Positions 1 to 13,198 of a DNA stretch of 64,000 bases are shown piece by piece; positions within the stretch are counted from its first letter, which is position 1, and every line of letters starts with the position of its first letter. The notes beneath the pieces are model-generated. The model saw only the letters and a list, made by a program, of their open reading frames with translations. It made no database searches and was not told the DNA's origin. The stretch lies in assembly GCA_019009955.1 (NCBI GenBank), contig CM032228.1, positions 96,840,501 through 96,904,500 of the forward strand. Reading direction: 5' to 3'. The translations under genes and the position numbers were made by a program. Source of the stretch: Riptortus pedestris. Its lineage: Eukaryota; Arthropoda; Insecta; Hemiptera; Alydidae.

Positions 1-2395
1 AAAGGGGATTTAGATGGGGAGGAAATACAAATTTTTCTTTTAGTGCTACAAAAACGTTGTGTAGAACAATTTTGATTTTTCATAAAAAGTTCTGTAAACT
101 TTTCTGTTCCGAACGGAAATATATTTAACTTTGAAATGAAATTAGGACAAATGAAGTGCATCAAAACATTTGGTTTCTTTAATTTAAAAGGAGTACAAGG
201 AAGCCATGTGGTACTCACTCTTTTTACTTTAGTAAATGAGAACAGAAATACGTTGTAATGCACAAGCTCTTTCCAAACCAATTGCCAACGACAGTAAATA
301 TGAGTCGGAATAAACCAAAAATCTTGAGAGAGAATAAACAAATATCTCGAGTCGCCTATCACTATGCTCGGGGTAGTATACACTCATGGAGTTATTAGGA
401 AGTTGTCTTGAGATAATTTATTAATGCATAATAACGAAGATATGTTTGGTATTACATTTTATCCCTTCTCTAAACCCCATATCCTCCTGGACTAATTTAC
501 AAACTTCAACTATAGTTTGAGACGACCAGATAGCCGGTTTGGCAACGACCTCAATTTATGCCTCAATTTACTAAATGAAATTGGAAATTTTAATAAGGGC
601 ATTGCCTAATTTTAATCGCCCATTAGAAAATTGTTAAGTTTAAACCATAAAGGTGTATGAGCATTGATAATTAATTGAGGGTGGTTCCATTGAAAGTGAG
701 TGTTATCTGTTGATTGAGATCGGGCTAGAGATTAGAGGACTATAATAAAGTGGATTGATGATTAAAGATTCAGTTGGGCTTACGCTTGGTCGATAATCTC
801 TTCTACTGGCAATTATGCCCTTAATGTTTTCTCTTCACTTCAACCATAATAAATTCTAGTGTCCTCTTAGTATTAAATATGTTTTAATACTTATGTTAAT
901 AGCTATAGATTTTTAGGATGTTTACTTTCTCTTATGATACCTTTTTCAACAAGGGCTAACCGTTATAACTACCGGTACCGTTGTAACTGTTTTTGGGCTT
1001 CTAAATCTCAGAGAATGGATTCTACTAGAAAATGAATTTCCCATAAAAGAAACGAGCTATTGACGACCTATTGTCGAAAGGCGAATTTTCAAACCTTTCT
1101 AAAATGTCTATCCATCCTACGCTGGGTTGTAGATACACAAGCTGTGCACCGGAAGTCATTATATATTTGGATAATGAGTGCACATATGGGTTGTACATTG
1201 CAAGAGTTCACAAACTGTTTTAGATTTTCTGTCACAGTGATTATATATTTTTTCCTCTAAAGCTTTGGTAACTATGCCGAAATTATGTGGTCTAGAAGAA
1301 TTAAGTTAACTCAGTCCTTAATCAATTCCATTTCACTATTTAAAGCATCAAGAGAAATATATATCAAAATAATTCAGTATTCATCATTATTATTATGTAA
1401 AAATAAATAAAATTCCACCAAATGAAGAACCAAGCCCAAAAACAGTTATAGTTATTTTAAGAAAATACTTCTCTACAATCGTGTTCATTGTTAAAACTAC
1501 TCATTTATAACCAGAAGCATAGCCTTCGTATGCGCAAAAGTAAATAAGTACGGATTAATTATAATACATTTCGTAGGCATATGGATAAAATAGAAGATGG
1601 GGTGATAGATATGTTCCTCATGTAAGCTTTCAACAATTAAATTAAGCCAGAAAACATTATGTTTTTCATAAGATCTCGTTAAACTAGTTTAATTGGAAAT
1701 GTAGACCATTTGGTCTTCGAAAGTTTTAGTACTTTAATCCTTATGGTGAGTCGACTGAGAATTGATTAAAATATATATGTTCAACAACTAGTTGATTTTA
1801 GATCCTGGTAAGAAGATGACTCTTCTGATTAATTATGATGAGTGGCTGTTTGCCAGTTGAGAACATTACTAGGTGCAGGGAAAAGGAAGGACTGACATCT
1901 ATAGATTCTTTCTGAATACCTTCTGCCAATTTGTCAGCCCTAACATATTGACAGGAAAGGGTTTATTCTCTCATTTTTAATTGCTATATACTCTACAGAC
2001 CCTTCTTTAAAAAATTCTGATGAAAAAGCACCTAACGCAAAGTAGACTTTTTGAATGAATTCTTTGTGAATTCAGCTTTTGCATCGAGTAGAGGTTTCGG
2101 TTGAAAGAAAGATCAACACGTACACCAGCTGCTCTCTATAAATCGGCGATGTGGGATCCCTCCATCCTTGAAGTTGCTCTGGAATAATCAGAGTTAGAAC
2201 ATGGCCTAGCGACCTCCACCAGCAAGGAGATTCAAGTTAATTTTCTCTTCCCGAGATGATGATTTATACTAAGTGGAATTATTGAGACACTTTCAGATTA
2301 AGCAGTAGTTAATAATTAAAAGTGTTATCCTTAAGTTCAGGAGCCAAAGCAAATAAAATAATTACACGAGCAAATGTTCTTATGTTGCTCCTTTT
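1..2395. other. AT-rich intergenic DNA, no gene seen
   Basis: Only short chance frames. 680-830 is slightly richer in TGATTGA/GATTA-type sites (AGATTAGAGG, GGATTGATGATTAAAG) and might be regulatory. No repeat family recognised. Confidence 0.6.
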
Positions 2396-2455
2396 AGCAG
2401 ATTTCCCCTTAAGGGATTTCCCCTACCCAGGAGATGACGAAAATGAGGTCCGTTC

Positions 2456-2527
<72 letters not shown>

Positions 2528-3201
2528 CTGTTAACGCTCTAGGGGTCGCAATTTTTGTTTGATCGTTACGATACTCGATATTTAACCGTTTTATGTAAAA
2601 AGACAGATCAAGTTCGTTAATGGCTGAAATCGGACCAGTGGGAGGGGGGGTTTAGAGGGGGGATTTTCGAAAATTCGAAATATCTCCGTTATTATGCATC
2701 GGACCGAAAAATTGTACAGAACCAATCTTATTGCAAATAAAATTTACTATAAATATTGTTTAAATTTATTCTGTATCTTGAATATTAACCGAGATATTTG
2801 CATTTTTATGAAGTCTGTGGGACACGTGGTCGGTTATAGTTTCGGATTAGTTCGGCCATTTTCGTAACCGCTTGGCTCAGGTGGTAGCTCCTTCTAATCT
2901 AACCGGTCGTTTCTAATCTTACCTTACCTTCGTTACTTTGTGAGATTTATGCAAATACGTTCTGTTCACCCCCCCCCCTTCTTTAGTTCTTGGACTACTA
3001 AAATTTGAGTTATTAAAATATAAATTATTCTTACAATTCAGAAGCCGTTTCAGTAGGAAATTTATTTTAATTAACTGAAAGATTTCTCATTACCGTTTGT
3101 ATTTAATCACGGTGGTGTTGTGTTACCAGTATGGATATTTCTCTACTGTAAAACTTCACATGCGTAATCTGCTTAGTTTAAGCAGCCCCTGCGTGACGTA
3201 C
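2396..3201 (+). mobile_element. HINE/Helentron-like repeat, copy A1
   Basis: Starts AGCAGATTTCCCCTTAAGGG and has a (TA)n tract at 2460-2522. It ends with the hairpin AGCAGCCCCTGCGT just after the inverted subterminal sequence AATCTGCT. The layout (short subterminal inverted repeats, internal microsatellite, 3' hairpin) resembles Helentron-associated HINE elements of arthropods, but the class assignment is inference. No coding capacity. Confidence 0.6.
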
Positions 3202-3835
3202 TTTTTTAACTTCAAGCGTAACTATTTTAACTAAAATTATTCAGTTTTATTTGAGACATTGTCGTCAAGAGTGTTTTGAGTATTTATTTTCATATTTAAA
3301 ATATAAAAAAAGAGATGCTCCTCTAAAATTATTTTTTTTCCCTGTTTCAAAGCTAGAAAATATGTATGTAGTAATTTTTCCAGTACAACTCTAGACGCCT
3401 TGAAGATGGTGCCTTTGCATCGAAAGCGCTTGCCAACTGTACTCGACCATCAGTCAGTGACGACGGTAGTCACCAACAGATATGACAACAGTATAATCTA
3501 GACAACCCTTTTTTTGATTTATGAAATATATATGTATTTTTGAATATAGTAATAGGTCGCTTGTGGCTGTTTAATATGAAGAAAATGTATAAGCTTTTTT
3601 TATGATTTGGACAATACTTAATTGGAATATAAATGAAATTTGTGGAATAAAAGCAGCAGAAAACTAGTTAAATAATAATAACGGAAAATGGAGGGGAGTG
3701 AAATGAGAAAGTTGCTCTAAATTTGGCTGAATAAAGCTTGAATTGAAAAAGAGGATGATCCATGATAATAAAAAAAGGGAGTGGAGCGGAAGTAAATGGG
3801 AAAACAGGTTATAGAGAGCAGGAGGAGAGAGAAAA

Positions 3836-4180
3836 CTGGTTTTAAAAATACAATCACGGTTTGAGGCGGGATTGTTCCGCTGGCATTAATGGGCTAATCC
3901 TACAGATTTAACAAACCCGGCCCCACAATATCCTCTTGTGTACTCAATTAGTTGATTACACACAAATACCCCATTGAGCCGGTAGCCGGCGGCGAAAACT
4001 CTCCTCCCACCGCCCTCCTCTGGCCGCCGATTCAATTAACCGCTATTATGTAATAGGGGATTGGTCGAGCGGAGCCGGCCCGCGTCGACAATGGCGACGG
4101 TTTTAAAATTAATTAGCAGGAGGAGCCGCCCGGGGCCCTATATATAATGCAAGGTCCACTCTATTCCGAGGGTATCTCAT
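3836..4180. promoter_or_regulatory. GC-rich island with TATA-like box (candidate regulatory element or promoter)
   Basis: About 345 bp stand out from AT-rich flanks by GC content and absence of repeats. They contain GGGCTAATCC, CAATTAGTTGATTA and TTCAATTAACC homeodomain-type sites, GGCGG/GCCGGC runs, and CTATATATAATG at 4138-4149. No gene start is visible downstream. Confidence 0.4.
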
Positions 4181-6989
4181 GGTTTATTTAGGCCCAGAGA
4201 TGGGCTCTCTTGTCACCGACATTTTATGCTGCACCCCTTCCGCTTCTCATAAAACCTCTGCAGTAACCTCATCCAGCGCACGCTTCAATAACTCCACCTA
4301 TAGCATCAGATATAAACCATGGATATTTGCCCTTGGAGGCCGATGCGGCCATTTTACAAGATGAATTTGGTAAAAAGTACTTTGCTATTGCAGGTAGAGA
4401 TAATATCAGTTCAGTATAAATACTGATCATAAATGATCCTTTAAAATCTCTATACTTTCTATTTTGATATTTCAATTCTTTATATAAAATATGATTTAAT
4501 TTTTTTTTTTTTTTGAATTCTCGTAGTCTCAATCCCTTGTGGAGCTAGGTAAAAGCAGATTTTTTTTGCTCTTACCGACTAAGGCTTACCATTAAACCTC
4601 TTATGCAGGCTATAGAGTACGGAGAATATAACAATTACGGCATTCAGTGGAAATCTATACCCTTTTCATGGTGCTATTTTCGTGGGATAATATAATATTG
4701 AAAACAATAAAAACACCTTAGGACTCTCATCCCTTCATTGCTCTTTTTCGGTAGAAATCAGGGCTTTCTGTCCTCCGACTCAACACACCTGGTGAACTCA
4801 GTCGATTGATAACTCATCATCATATTTATTTATGATCATATATTATAGTACGTTCATATGTTCTAAATATTCATTTCTCCATCTTATCAATGGACTCGTA
4901 GCCCACGAATCTCGGTTCTCTCTTTAGTGCTGTGACTTATGAAGAATGATTGGCAGTGAATATATGTACCTACACTTAGCGGCCGGATTTTAAAAACTTC
5001 ATGATTCCCACGTATGGAGAGCCGTTCTTATTATTATAGAATTTGTGCTACTTAGTGTTATGCAGTATAAATGAATTGTATCATATTTTTATTTTAGTTA
5101 AAAATATATCTAAGCTAGAAATGATGTCATTATTATCATGATTATTCTTTTAAAGAGAAGCGGAAGAAAATATTCTCTGTATGTATCTAGAAGCTGCATT
5201 TTCCTGCTTTATTTCAAATTTATCCAACTTTGACAAACTACTTATTTATATTTATTCCAAAATATAGTTGAAAGCTGGAACATCACTTTGAAGGTGATTC
5301 ATATATACAGGACATATAATCTGGACTGTATTGACCAACGTCTTCACCTTCATATAAGTCAATATCCAGCATAAGTCACATAGTGCATTCCACTCATCAT
5401 ACATTTCTACTTCACCACTTACTTTAATTTATTTATTTAGAATCATAAGTGAACCAATAATTATCTTTATTATTTTTAATGTTGAGCCAGGAAATTCAAA
5501 TGGTCAAGGAATCAGTAAGTGTACGCTAAGATAAAAGCTCGATATGTTAAGGGAGTCTAAAGGTATATGATACCGTATGTGTGCGTGTCATTTGAGTAAT
5601 AGGTTTTAAGCAAGGCCTCGATAATCGAAGAGGGTTTGCCCTCCATGTTAATATCTTATGCACTGTTTACGGCTGTAGAGCTAACACAATAGCCATATGA
5701 TTGATAACAATAGTGTACACACTGAGGCTCTCACACATATGTCCTTCAAACCAACTCTCCCCTACTACCCCTTTAGCCTTGTTCAATCAATCCTCTCCCC
5801 GTATACAACAGATAATACATTAGATTAACTTCTTAATAGGGTAGTCACTATCGAACCGCCAGTTATTTTCTCTTTAGAATTACATTTATACCAACGATAA
5901 ACATGCCGATTTTATAGACAACAAATGTGCCCGTTAATTTTAATATCAATTTTTTTAATAGGACTCTATAAAACAATCAGTAGTGGAAGTCAAACCATAA
6001 CAATTTCCCTATCTATAAATATTTGTGTAATATCTTTTTCATAGCTCCTATGACCGTTCCATAGTGTCTGAAATCGGATCAGGAGGATCTCGAATGGGGG
6101 TTTCGAGATGGTTGTAGTTGTATAGGGTTTAAGGGCGAAAAACTACCAGGTTATCATCGCCCTGTAATATTTATAATTCACATTTTGGTATCCTCATCCA
6201 TATCGCCATTTTAACAATAAAGTTTCGAGATGGTTTTAACGAAGTATGGAAAGCTTTAATTTGAAAATATCTGTGATAATCGTTTTTGAATATATTGTAG
6301 AATTTGATAATAAACTATGAGAATATAGCTTTAAAAATATTGTTATAATAGGCAGAACAAATTAACAAAACTATTCTATTTTTGTTCTTTGTAAGGTGAT
6401 TGAAATACTGATATTATCATTATTAGAGTAGCTCTGTTTTTTTTTTCTCTAAATTTTTTACTTGTCATTGATGCCGTGGAAGGGTTTTTCATCATTAAAC
6501 AAGATATGTCGGCGAACTTCAGGATATTGGATAAAACGTAGTGTTGATTGTTTAGGAATCAGTTGGTCTATATAGAGTATTTCGGCAAAATGCGATCCAT
6601 ATGGTGACAGAAGTATCTGGGCCATATGCTCAGGAAGCCTAGAGCCTTTCCAATCTGACAATTGTTAGGCTCATTCAATCTGGTCTTCACTCATCAACCC
6701 TAACTCTGTATAACAGATCGGCTATTGCCTATAAAGGGGACGCTCAAGTCTAAACTTATCAGAAGAGTATATTTTAGTGAAGTCTAGAGATAAAACTTAA
6801 TTTTTTTTTTTCACATGTTGCCCGCAATTCCTTAGTTGCCCAATTGCTCCCTTAGTAAAAAACCTAAATAGTACTAGAAAATTATCATGAGGTATTTGTT
6901 ATAAAATAGCTTAAAGTGAAAATCGCGTGAGTGGAGGTTTACTGAAGGCTGTATACAAAAAAAAAATTTATATATATAAATCCGTTCAA

Positions 6990-6992
<3 letters not shown>
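4181..6992. other. AT-rich intergenic DNA, no gene supported
   Basis: The frames near 4179-4532 lack recognisable domains. 6060-6180 has a faint match to the HINE-like centre (CTGAAATCGGATCAGGAG). Confidence 0.5.
6458..6661 (-). pseudogene. possible Tc1/mariner-type transposase scrap
   Basis: The frame ends RRHILFNDEKPFHGIND, which loosely resembles the FSDEKxF motif around a catalytic Asp of Tc1/mariner transposases. The upstream sequence does not clearly fit the family and no inverted repeats are seen. It could well be chance. Confidence 0.2.

Positions 6993-7076
<84 letters not shown>
6993..7076. repeat. (CT)n then (TA)n microsatellite next to Helitron copy 1
   Basis: A (CT)n tract of about 48 bp passes into (TA)n of about 36 bp and ends at the Helitron CTAG. 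Confidence 0.95.
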
Positions 7077-7077
<1 letters not shown>

Positions 7078-7958
7078 TAGCTCAGATACCCGGCTTCGCA
7101 CGGGAGTTGATTTGAGGATGAATGGTGATGGTACTTTTTTTGGCAAGGCATTACTTTGCACAATATTTTGTTTACCCGTCCCAGTGTTAAGGGTTAATAC
7201 CTGTTGTTGGCATTTGTTAATAATAAAATTAATTTTTTATGTAAGTCTTCACTGTCCTCCAAATTGTCATATTTCCCATCTCCTGTGCATTATGCATAGA
7301 TTTCAGTTATTAAGGACAAAATATTAACATAGATTTGAATTAATTTTTCCAGGTGAGGTACCTCATAGTTCAAACTGGAATGAATTGTTGAGCATATCAA
7401 TATTTCTACCCACATTACTTGCTCCACACATTGTTCCTGGAGAAATGTATAAAACAAAAGTTAATCTAAATAACAAAGTAAACAACTTTTGTTATGTGCA
7501 TGTTTGTCGAAAAACAAATAGACAATGAAATATCGCGAATTTTTATTTCAGTCTTCCTTTATAACCCCCACTCCCGTTCTAACCTAAAAATTTTAATATA
7601 GCTTATAATCATGGAAGAATTAATGCTAATTGACATACCGAGTTTTTTTAATTTCGGTTTAATCGTTAGCGCCCAATGATATAGTTGACTCCCGCTTTAG
7701 TTTATAGTGTATATCTCGTTTATACATTGTTAAAAGACAAAAATGAATATGACAAAAGTTACTCTAAATAACAAAATAAAGAACTTTTGTTATGTTCATA
7801 TTTGCCGAAAAACGAATACAAAACGAAATACCGCTATTTTTAAATTCAGGCCTCCCTTACAACCCCCACTCCTGCCCGTCCCTAGAAATGTTGGTATGGC
7901 TTGTTATAATGAAAGCGTTAGTGCTAATTCAGACAGAGGTTACAATTTTATATATATA
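7077..7958 (-). mobile_element. Helitron copy 1 (internally deleted)
   Basis: On the minus strand the 3' end reads CCCGTGCGAAGCCGGG, then TATCTGAG, then CTAG (7080-7077), then T. This is the Helitron layout of a hairpin about 8 nt before CTRR with a host T after it. The 5' end keeps only about 25 bp (TATATAAAATTGTAACCTC) next to copy 2. The inside has about one and a half of the ~300-bp units seen in its sisters. No Rep/helicase frame is present, so it is non-autonomous. Confidence 0.75.
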
Positions 7959-9238
7959 CTAGCTCAGATACCCGGCTTCGCCCGGGAATTGATTTGAGGC
8001 TGAATCGTGATGTATTTTTTTGGCAAGGCTTTACTTTGCACAATATTTGGACCTTTACCCGTCCCAGTGTTTAGGGTTAATACCCGTTGTTGGCATTTGG
8101 TAATAAGAAAATTAATTTTTTATATAAGTCTTCACTGTCCTACAAATTGTCAAATTTCCCGTCTCCTGTGCATTATGCATAGATTTCAGTTTTTAAGGAC
8201 AAAATATTAAAATAGATTGAATTAATTTTTCTATAATATAATATTTCTACGCAAATTACTTTCTCTACACATTGTTCCTGGAGAAATGTATAAAGCAAAA
8301 GTGATTGTTGGTCGAAAAACAAATAGACAATGAAATATCCCGAATTTTTACTTCAGGCCTCCCTTATAACCCAGACTCCCGTTCTAACCTAAAAATTTTA
8401 ATATAGCTAATAATCAGGGAAGAATTAATGCTAATTGACATACCACGTTTTTTAAAGTTCGGTTTAATCGTTAGCGCCCAATGAAATAGTTGACTCCCGC
8501 TTTAGTTCATAGTGTATATCTCGTTTATAATTCGGTATACGAAAAAAGTGTATATAACAAAAGTTACTCTAAATAACAAAATAAACAACTTTTGTTATGT
8601 TTATATTTGCCAAAAAAACCAATAGGAAACGAAATACCGCTATATTTAATTTCTGACGTCCCTTACAACCCCCACTTCTGCCCGTCTCTAGAAATGTTGG
8701 TATGGCTTGTTATAATGAAGGCGTTATTCCTAGTACGCGTACCGAGTTTGGTTTAATTCGGTTGAGTCTTTAGTGTCAAATAAAATTGAGGACTCCCGCT
8801 ATAGCTTATAGCGTATAACTCATTTATGCTTCCGTATACGGCAAAAGTGCATATAACAAAAGTTACTCTAAATAACAAAATAAATAACTTTTGTTATGTG
8901 CATATTTGCCGAAAAACCAATAGGAAACGAAATATCGGTTTTTTTAATTTCAGGCCTCCCTTATAACCCCCACTCCTGTTCATCTCAGAGGATATTAATA
9001 TAGCCTAAAGTCTAAGTTGGGCTAGTAGTAATATACATACCAAGTTTCATAAAATTCGGTTCAGCCGTTTATGCGTGAAAAGGTAACAAACAAACAAACA
9101 AACAAACAAACATACACGAAAGAAACAAAATGCAGTTATGGTGTCTATGACATGTGAAACGAAAAGTTATCGTGAAATTTCGCGAAAAAAATCAATGTAC
9201 AGACAGAGGTTACAATTTTATATATATATATATATATA
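7959..9238 (-). mobile_element. Helitron copy 2, head-to-tail with copy 1
   Basis: The minus-strand 3' hairpin and CTAG lie at 7984-7959. It contains several ~300-bp internal units with the 12-bp inverted pair ATAACAAAAGTT/AACTTTTGTTAT, a (CAAA)n stretch near 9090-9110, and a 5' region running to a TA-rich start near 9238. It abuts copy 1 directly. It is non-autonomous, with no coding capacity beyond chance frames. Confidence 0.75.
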
Positions 9239-10559
9239 TCTATATATATATAAAATTGTAACCTCTGTCTGTACATTGATTTTTTTCGCGAAATTTCACG
9301 ATAACTTTTCGTTTCACATGTCATAGACACCATAACTGCATTTTGTTTCTTTGGTGTCTGTTTGTTTGTTTGTTTGTTTGTTTGTTTGTTTGTTTATTTG
9401 TTTGTTTGTTTGTTTGTTACCTTTTCACGCATAAACGGCTAAACCGAATTTTATGAAACTTAGTATGTAAATTACTACTAGCCCAACTTAGACTTTAGGC
9501 TATATTAATATCCTCTGAGACGAACAGGAGTGGGGGTTATAAGGGAGGCCTGAAATTAAAAATAGCGATATTTCGTGTCCTATTGCTTTTTCAGCAAATA
9601 TGTACATAACAAAAGTTGTTTATTTTGTAATTTAGAGTAACTTTTGTTATATCCACTTTTGCCGTATACGGAAGTATAAATGCGTTATACGCTAAAAACT
9701 ATAGCGGGAGTCCACAATTTTATTTGGCACAAAAGACTCAACCGAACTAAACCAAACACGGTATATGAATTACTACTAACGCCTTCCTTATAATAAGCCA
9801 TACTAACATTTCTAGGAACGGGCAGGAGTGGGGGTTATAAGGGAGGCCTGAAATTAAAAATAGCGATATTTCGTTTCCTATTGCTTTTTCAGTAAATATG
9901 CACATAACAAAAGTTGTTTATTTTGTAATTTAGAGTAACTTTTGTTATATGCACTTTTGTCGTATACGGAAGTATAAATGCGTTATACGCTTTAAAACTA
10001 TAGCGGGAGTCCACAATTTTATTTGGCACAAAAGACTCAACCGAACTAAACCAAACACGGTATATGAATTACTACTAACGCCTTCCTTATAATAAGCCAT
10101 ACTAACATTTCTAGGGACGGGCAGGAGTGGGGGTTATAAGGGAGGCCTGAAATTAAAAATAGGGATATTTCGTTTCCTATTGCTTTTTCAGCAAATATGC
10201 ACATAACAAAAGTTGTTTATTTTGTTATATAGAGAAATTTGCTCAACACTTCTTTTCAATATGAACTACCAGGTACCTCACCTGAAAAAATTAATTCAAA
10301 TGTATGTTAATATTTTGTCCTTAATAAGTCAAATCTATGCATAATGCACAGGAAATGGGAAATATGACAATTTGGAGGACAGTGAAGACTTATATAAAAA
10401 ATTAATTTCATTATTAACAAATGCCAACAACGGGTATTAACCCTAAACACTGGAACTGGTAAATATCAAAATATGGTGCAAAGTAAACCCTTGCCAAAAA
10501 AATACCATCAACATTCAGCCTCAAATGAATTCCCGAGCGAAGCCGGGTATCTGAGCTAG
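9239..10559 (+). mobile_element. Helitron copy 3, inverted relative to copy 2
   Basis: Starts TCTATATATATATAAAATTG at 9239 (Helitrons start TC). It carries (GTTT)n at 9357-9417 and several ~300-bp internal units. It ends with hairpin TCCCGAGCGAAGCCGGG, TATCTGAG and CTAG at 10556-10559, followed by T. About 125 bp on each side of 9239 are nearly perfect inverted repeats of copy 2, forming a very large palindrome. Confidence 0.75.
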
Positions 10560-13198
10560 TATATATATAAAATTGTAACCTCTGTCTGTACATTGATTTT
10601 TTTCGCGAAATTTCACGATAACTTTTCGTTTCACATGTCATAGACACCATAACTGCATTTTGTTTCTTTGGTGTCTGTTTGTTTGTTACCTTTTCACGCA
10701 TAAACGGCTGAACCGAATTGTATGAAACTTGGTATGTATATTACTACTAGCCCAACTTAGACTTTAGGCTATACTAATATTCTCTGAGACTAACAGGAGT
10801 GGGGGTTATAAGGGAGGCCTGATATAAAAATAGCGATATTTCGTTTCCTATTGGTTTTTCGGCAAATATGCACATAACAAATGTTGTTTCTTTTGTTATT
10901 TAGAGTAACTTTTGTTATATACACGTTTTTCGTATACCGAATTATAAACGAGATATAGACTAAAACCTATGGGGGAAGCGAACAATTTTATTTGGCACAA
11001 AAGACTCAACCGAACTAAATAAAACTCGGTATGTGTATTAGCACTAACGCCTTCATTATAATAAGCCGTACCAACATTTCTAGGGACGGGCAGGAGTGGG
11101 GGTTATAAGGGAAGCCAGAAATTAAAAATAGTGATATTTTGTTTCCTATTGGTTTTTCGGCAAATATGAACATAACAAAAGTTGTTTATTCCGTTATTTA
11201 GAGTAACTTGTGTTATATACACTTTTTTCGTATACTGAATTATAAACGAGATATACGCTAAAATCTATAGGGGAAGTGAAGTATAAGGGAGATCTGAAAT
11301 TAAAAATAGTGATATTTCGTTTCCTATTGGGGTTTCCGGGAATATGCTTAAAAAATGTTGTTTATTTTGTTATTATATTTAGAGAAACTTTTATTATATA
11401 CACTATCGTCGTATAATGAAGTATAAACGAGATATACACATAAAACTAGGGCGGGAGCCATCAGTTTTGTTGGGCACTAACGATTGATCTGAAATTAAAA
11501 AAAAAACTCGGTATGTGAATTATCATTAATTCATCCAAGATTATAAGCTATATTAAAAGTTTTAGGTTCAAACTGGAGTGGGGGGTTTTAGGGGAGGCCT
11601 GAAGTGAAAAATAGCGATATTTCGTTTCGCATTGATTTTTCGATAAATATGCACATAACAAAAGTTGTTTATTTTGAGTAACATTTGTTGTATTCACTTT
11701 TTTTGTAAAATGATGTAAACACGGGATATACGCTAAAACTATAGCCGGAGTAATTCATTTTATTAGTGCTTATTTAAGCGTTTTTAATGAATGCATATTA
11801 TGACAAATGATTTTATGTTTTAGTCACATATGATAACTCTAAATATGATTCGGATTAGTGAGGTTATATATCTCCTTCGCCCCCTTCTCATTTTTTTTCC
11901 TAGAAAATAACTTTTTTATTTATATCCAATAGAAATGTAAACTATAAGAGCATTTCCGTTATTTAATTTGTATAATGTATTATTTAAACAAAGTCATGCT
12001 GAATTGGCACAAGGAGCGATAGCGGAAGTTGTAGGGAAGCAAAATCTTTGGTTCTGCTAATATATATCTTATTTCCGATATTTTGATGTTATTGAAACAA
12101 ATATGTACCATCATAACAATTAGACGTTAATGGTAATGCCATTATGAAAAAAGACAATATCCGGTTAAACTTAATATGATTTAAAGTATTAATTATTTTG
12201 CTGGGAGGGCTAAAATCTCTTCCCCTCACCTATCTCTGAATATAAATGAAATTATTTTTAGGGTAATACTATTATTTAATTCCGTCAGGTAGATAAATTA
12301 TTAAAATAATACTCTGAATCAATAATTTAAGAAAAACATGGTGTTTAGCCCTAAAGGCCGGTCCAGACGCTCCGTTTTGCACAACGTTTTGTCTGCGCAG
12401 TTCAAAACGTTGCAGATAAAACGTTGCGTGTGGACTGGACAACTGTGCAGTTTTGAACCCATTTCGAAGACTGTACAGTTTTAGTAAAACTGAGCCAGAG
12501 AGCATAGATTTCCTTGAACTGCGCAGACAAGTCGGCGTGTGTGGACGGTAGCACCGTTTTCCGATTCATTTTGATACTCAGTTTCAATTCGTCAGGCGAC
12601 AATGGCTGACCTTCGGCAATGTTCTAGGGAGTTTTTAACAGATTTTATTGCTCTGTATGAAAGTTTCCCGTGCATTTGGCGTGTTAAATCAAAAGAATAC
12701 AGTGACAGGGATAAGAAGGGGGAGGCGTATGAATGTTTAGCAAATAAATTTAAAGAAATTGATGCAACGGCAATCATTTTCATAGCTTCGTCACGGCAAT
12801 AATAGCCTTTCATGTGCTGATATTGCTGTTCTCATACAAGTATTTTCTTTGTTGATATGCGGTGTCACTAATTCCAATAAATAAGTATATGTGTCAACGT
12901 CCATTCGCAAGTAGTTCCGCCAATCAGTAGGTTCATCACGTAATTTACGCTATAATTTGATATGCGAAAAGTGCTTCCTTTTTAGATGCCACTTCCGCGA
13001 CCACTTTGAACGCCGGGTACAGTGAAGACTTACATAAAAAATTAATTTTATTATTAACAAATGCCAACAACGGGTATTAACCCTAAACACTGGGACGAGT
13101 AAAGGCGAAAACATTGTGCAAAGTAAAGCCTTGCCAAAAAAATACCATCACCATTTAGCCTCAAATCAATTCCCGGGCGAAGCCGGGTATCTGAGCTA

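Noticed and set aside
2322..2534. Frames rich in alternating Tyr-Ile (also near 6874-7161, 9138-9333, 16339-16735, 22061-22321)
   Set aside because: They are translations of (TA)n and (CT)n microsatellites inside or beside transposons, not genes.
4179..4532. Overlapping plus and minus frames downstream of the TATA-like box
   Set aside because: Neither resembles a protein family; kept only as part of the unexplained region.
7959..7990. Hammerhead-type ribozyme at the CCCGGG hairpin
   Set aside because: The conserved CTGATGA and GAAA core is absent; hairpin plus CTAG is explained by a Helitron terminus.
7440..11765. CRISPR-like array of regularly spaced repeats
   Set aside because: The ~300-bp units are Helitron internal repeats in a eukaryotic genome; there are no short repeats with unique spacers.
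12272..12813. Minus-strand frames opposite the MADF fragment
   Set aside because: The plus-strand MADF match is the meaningful reading; these are complements of it.
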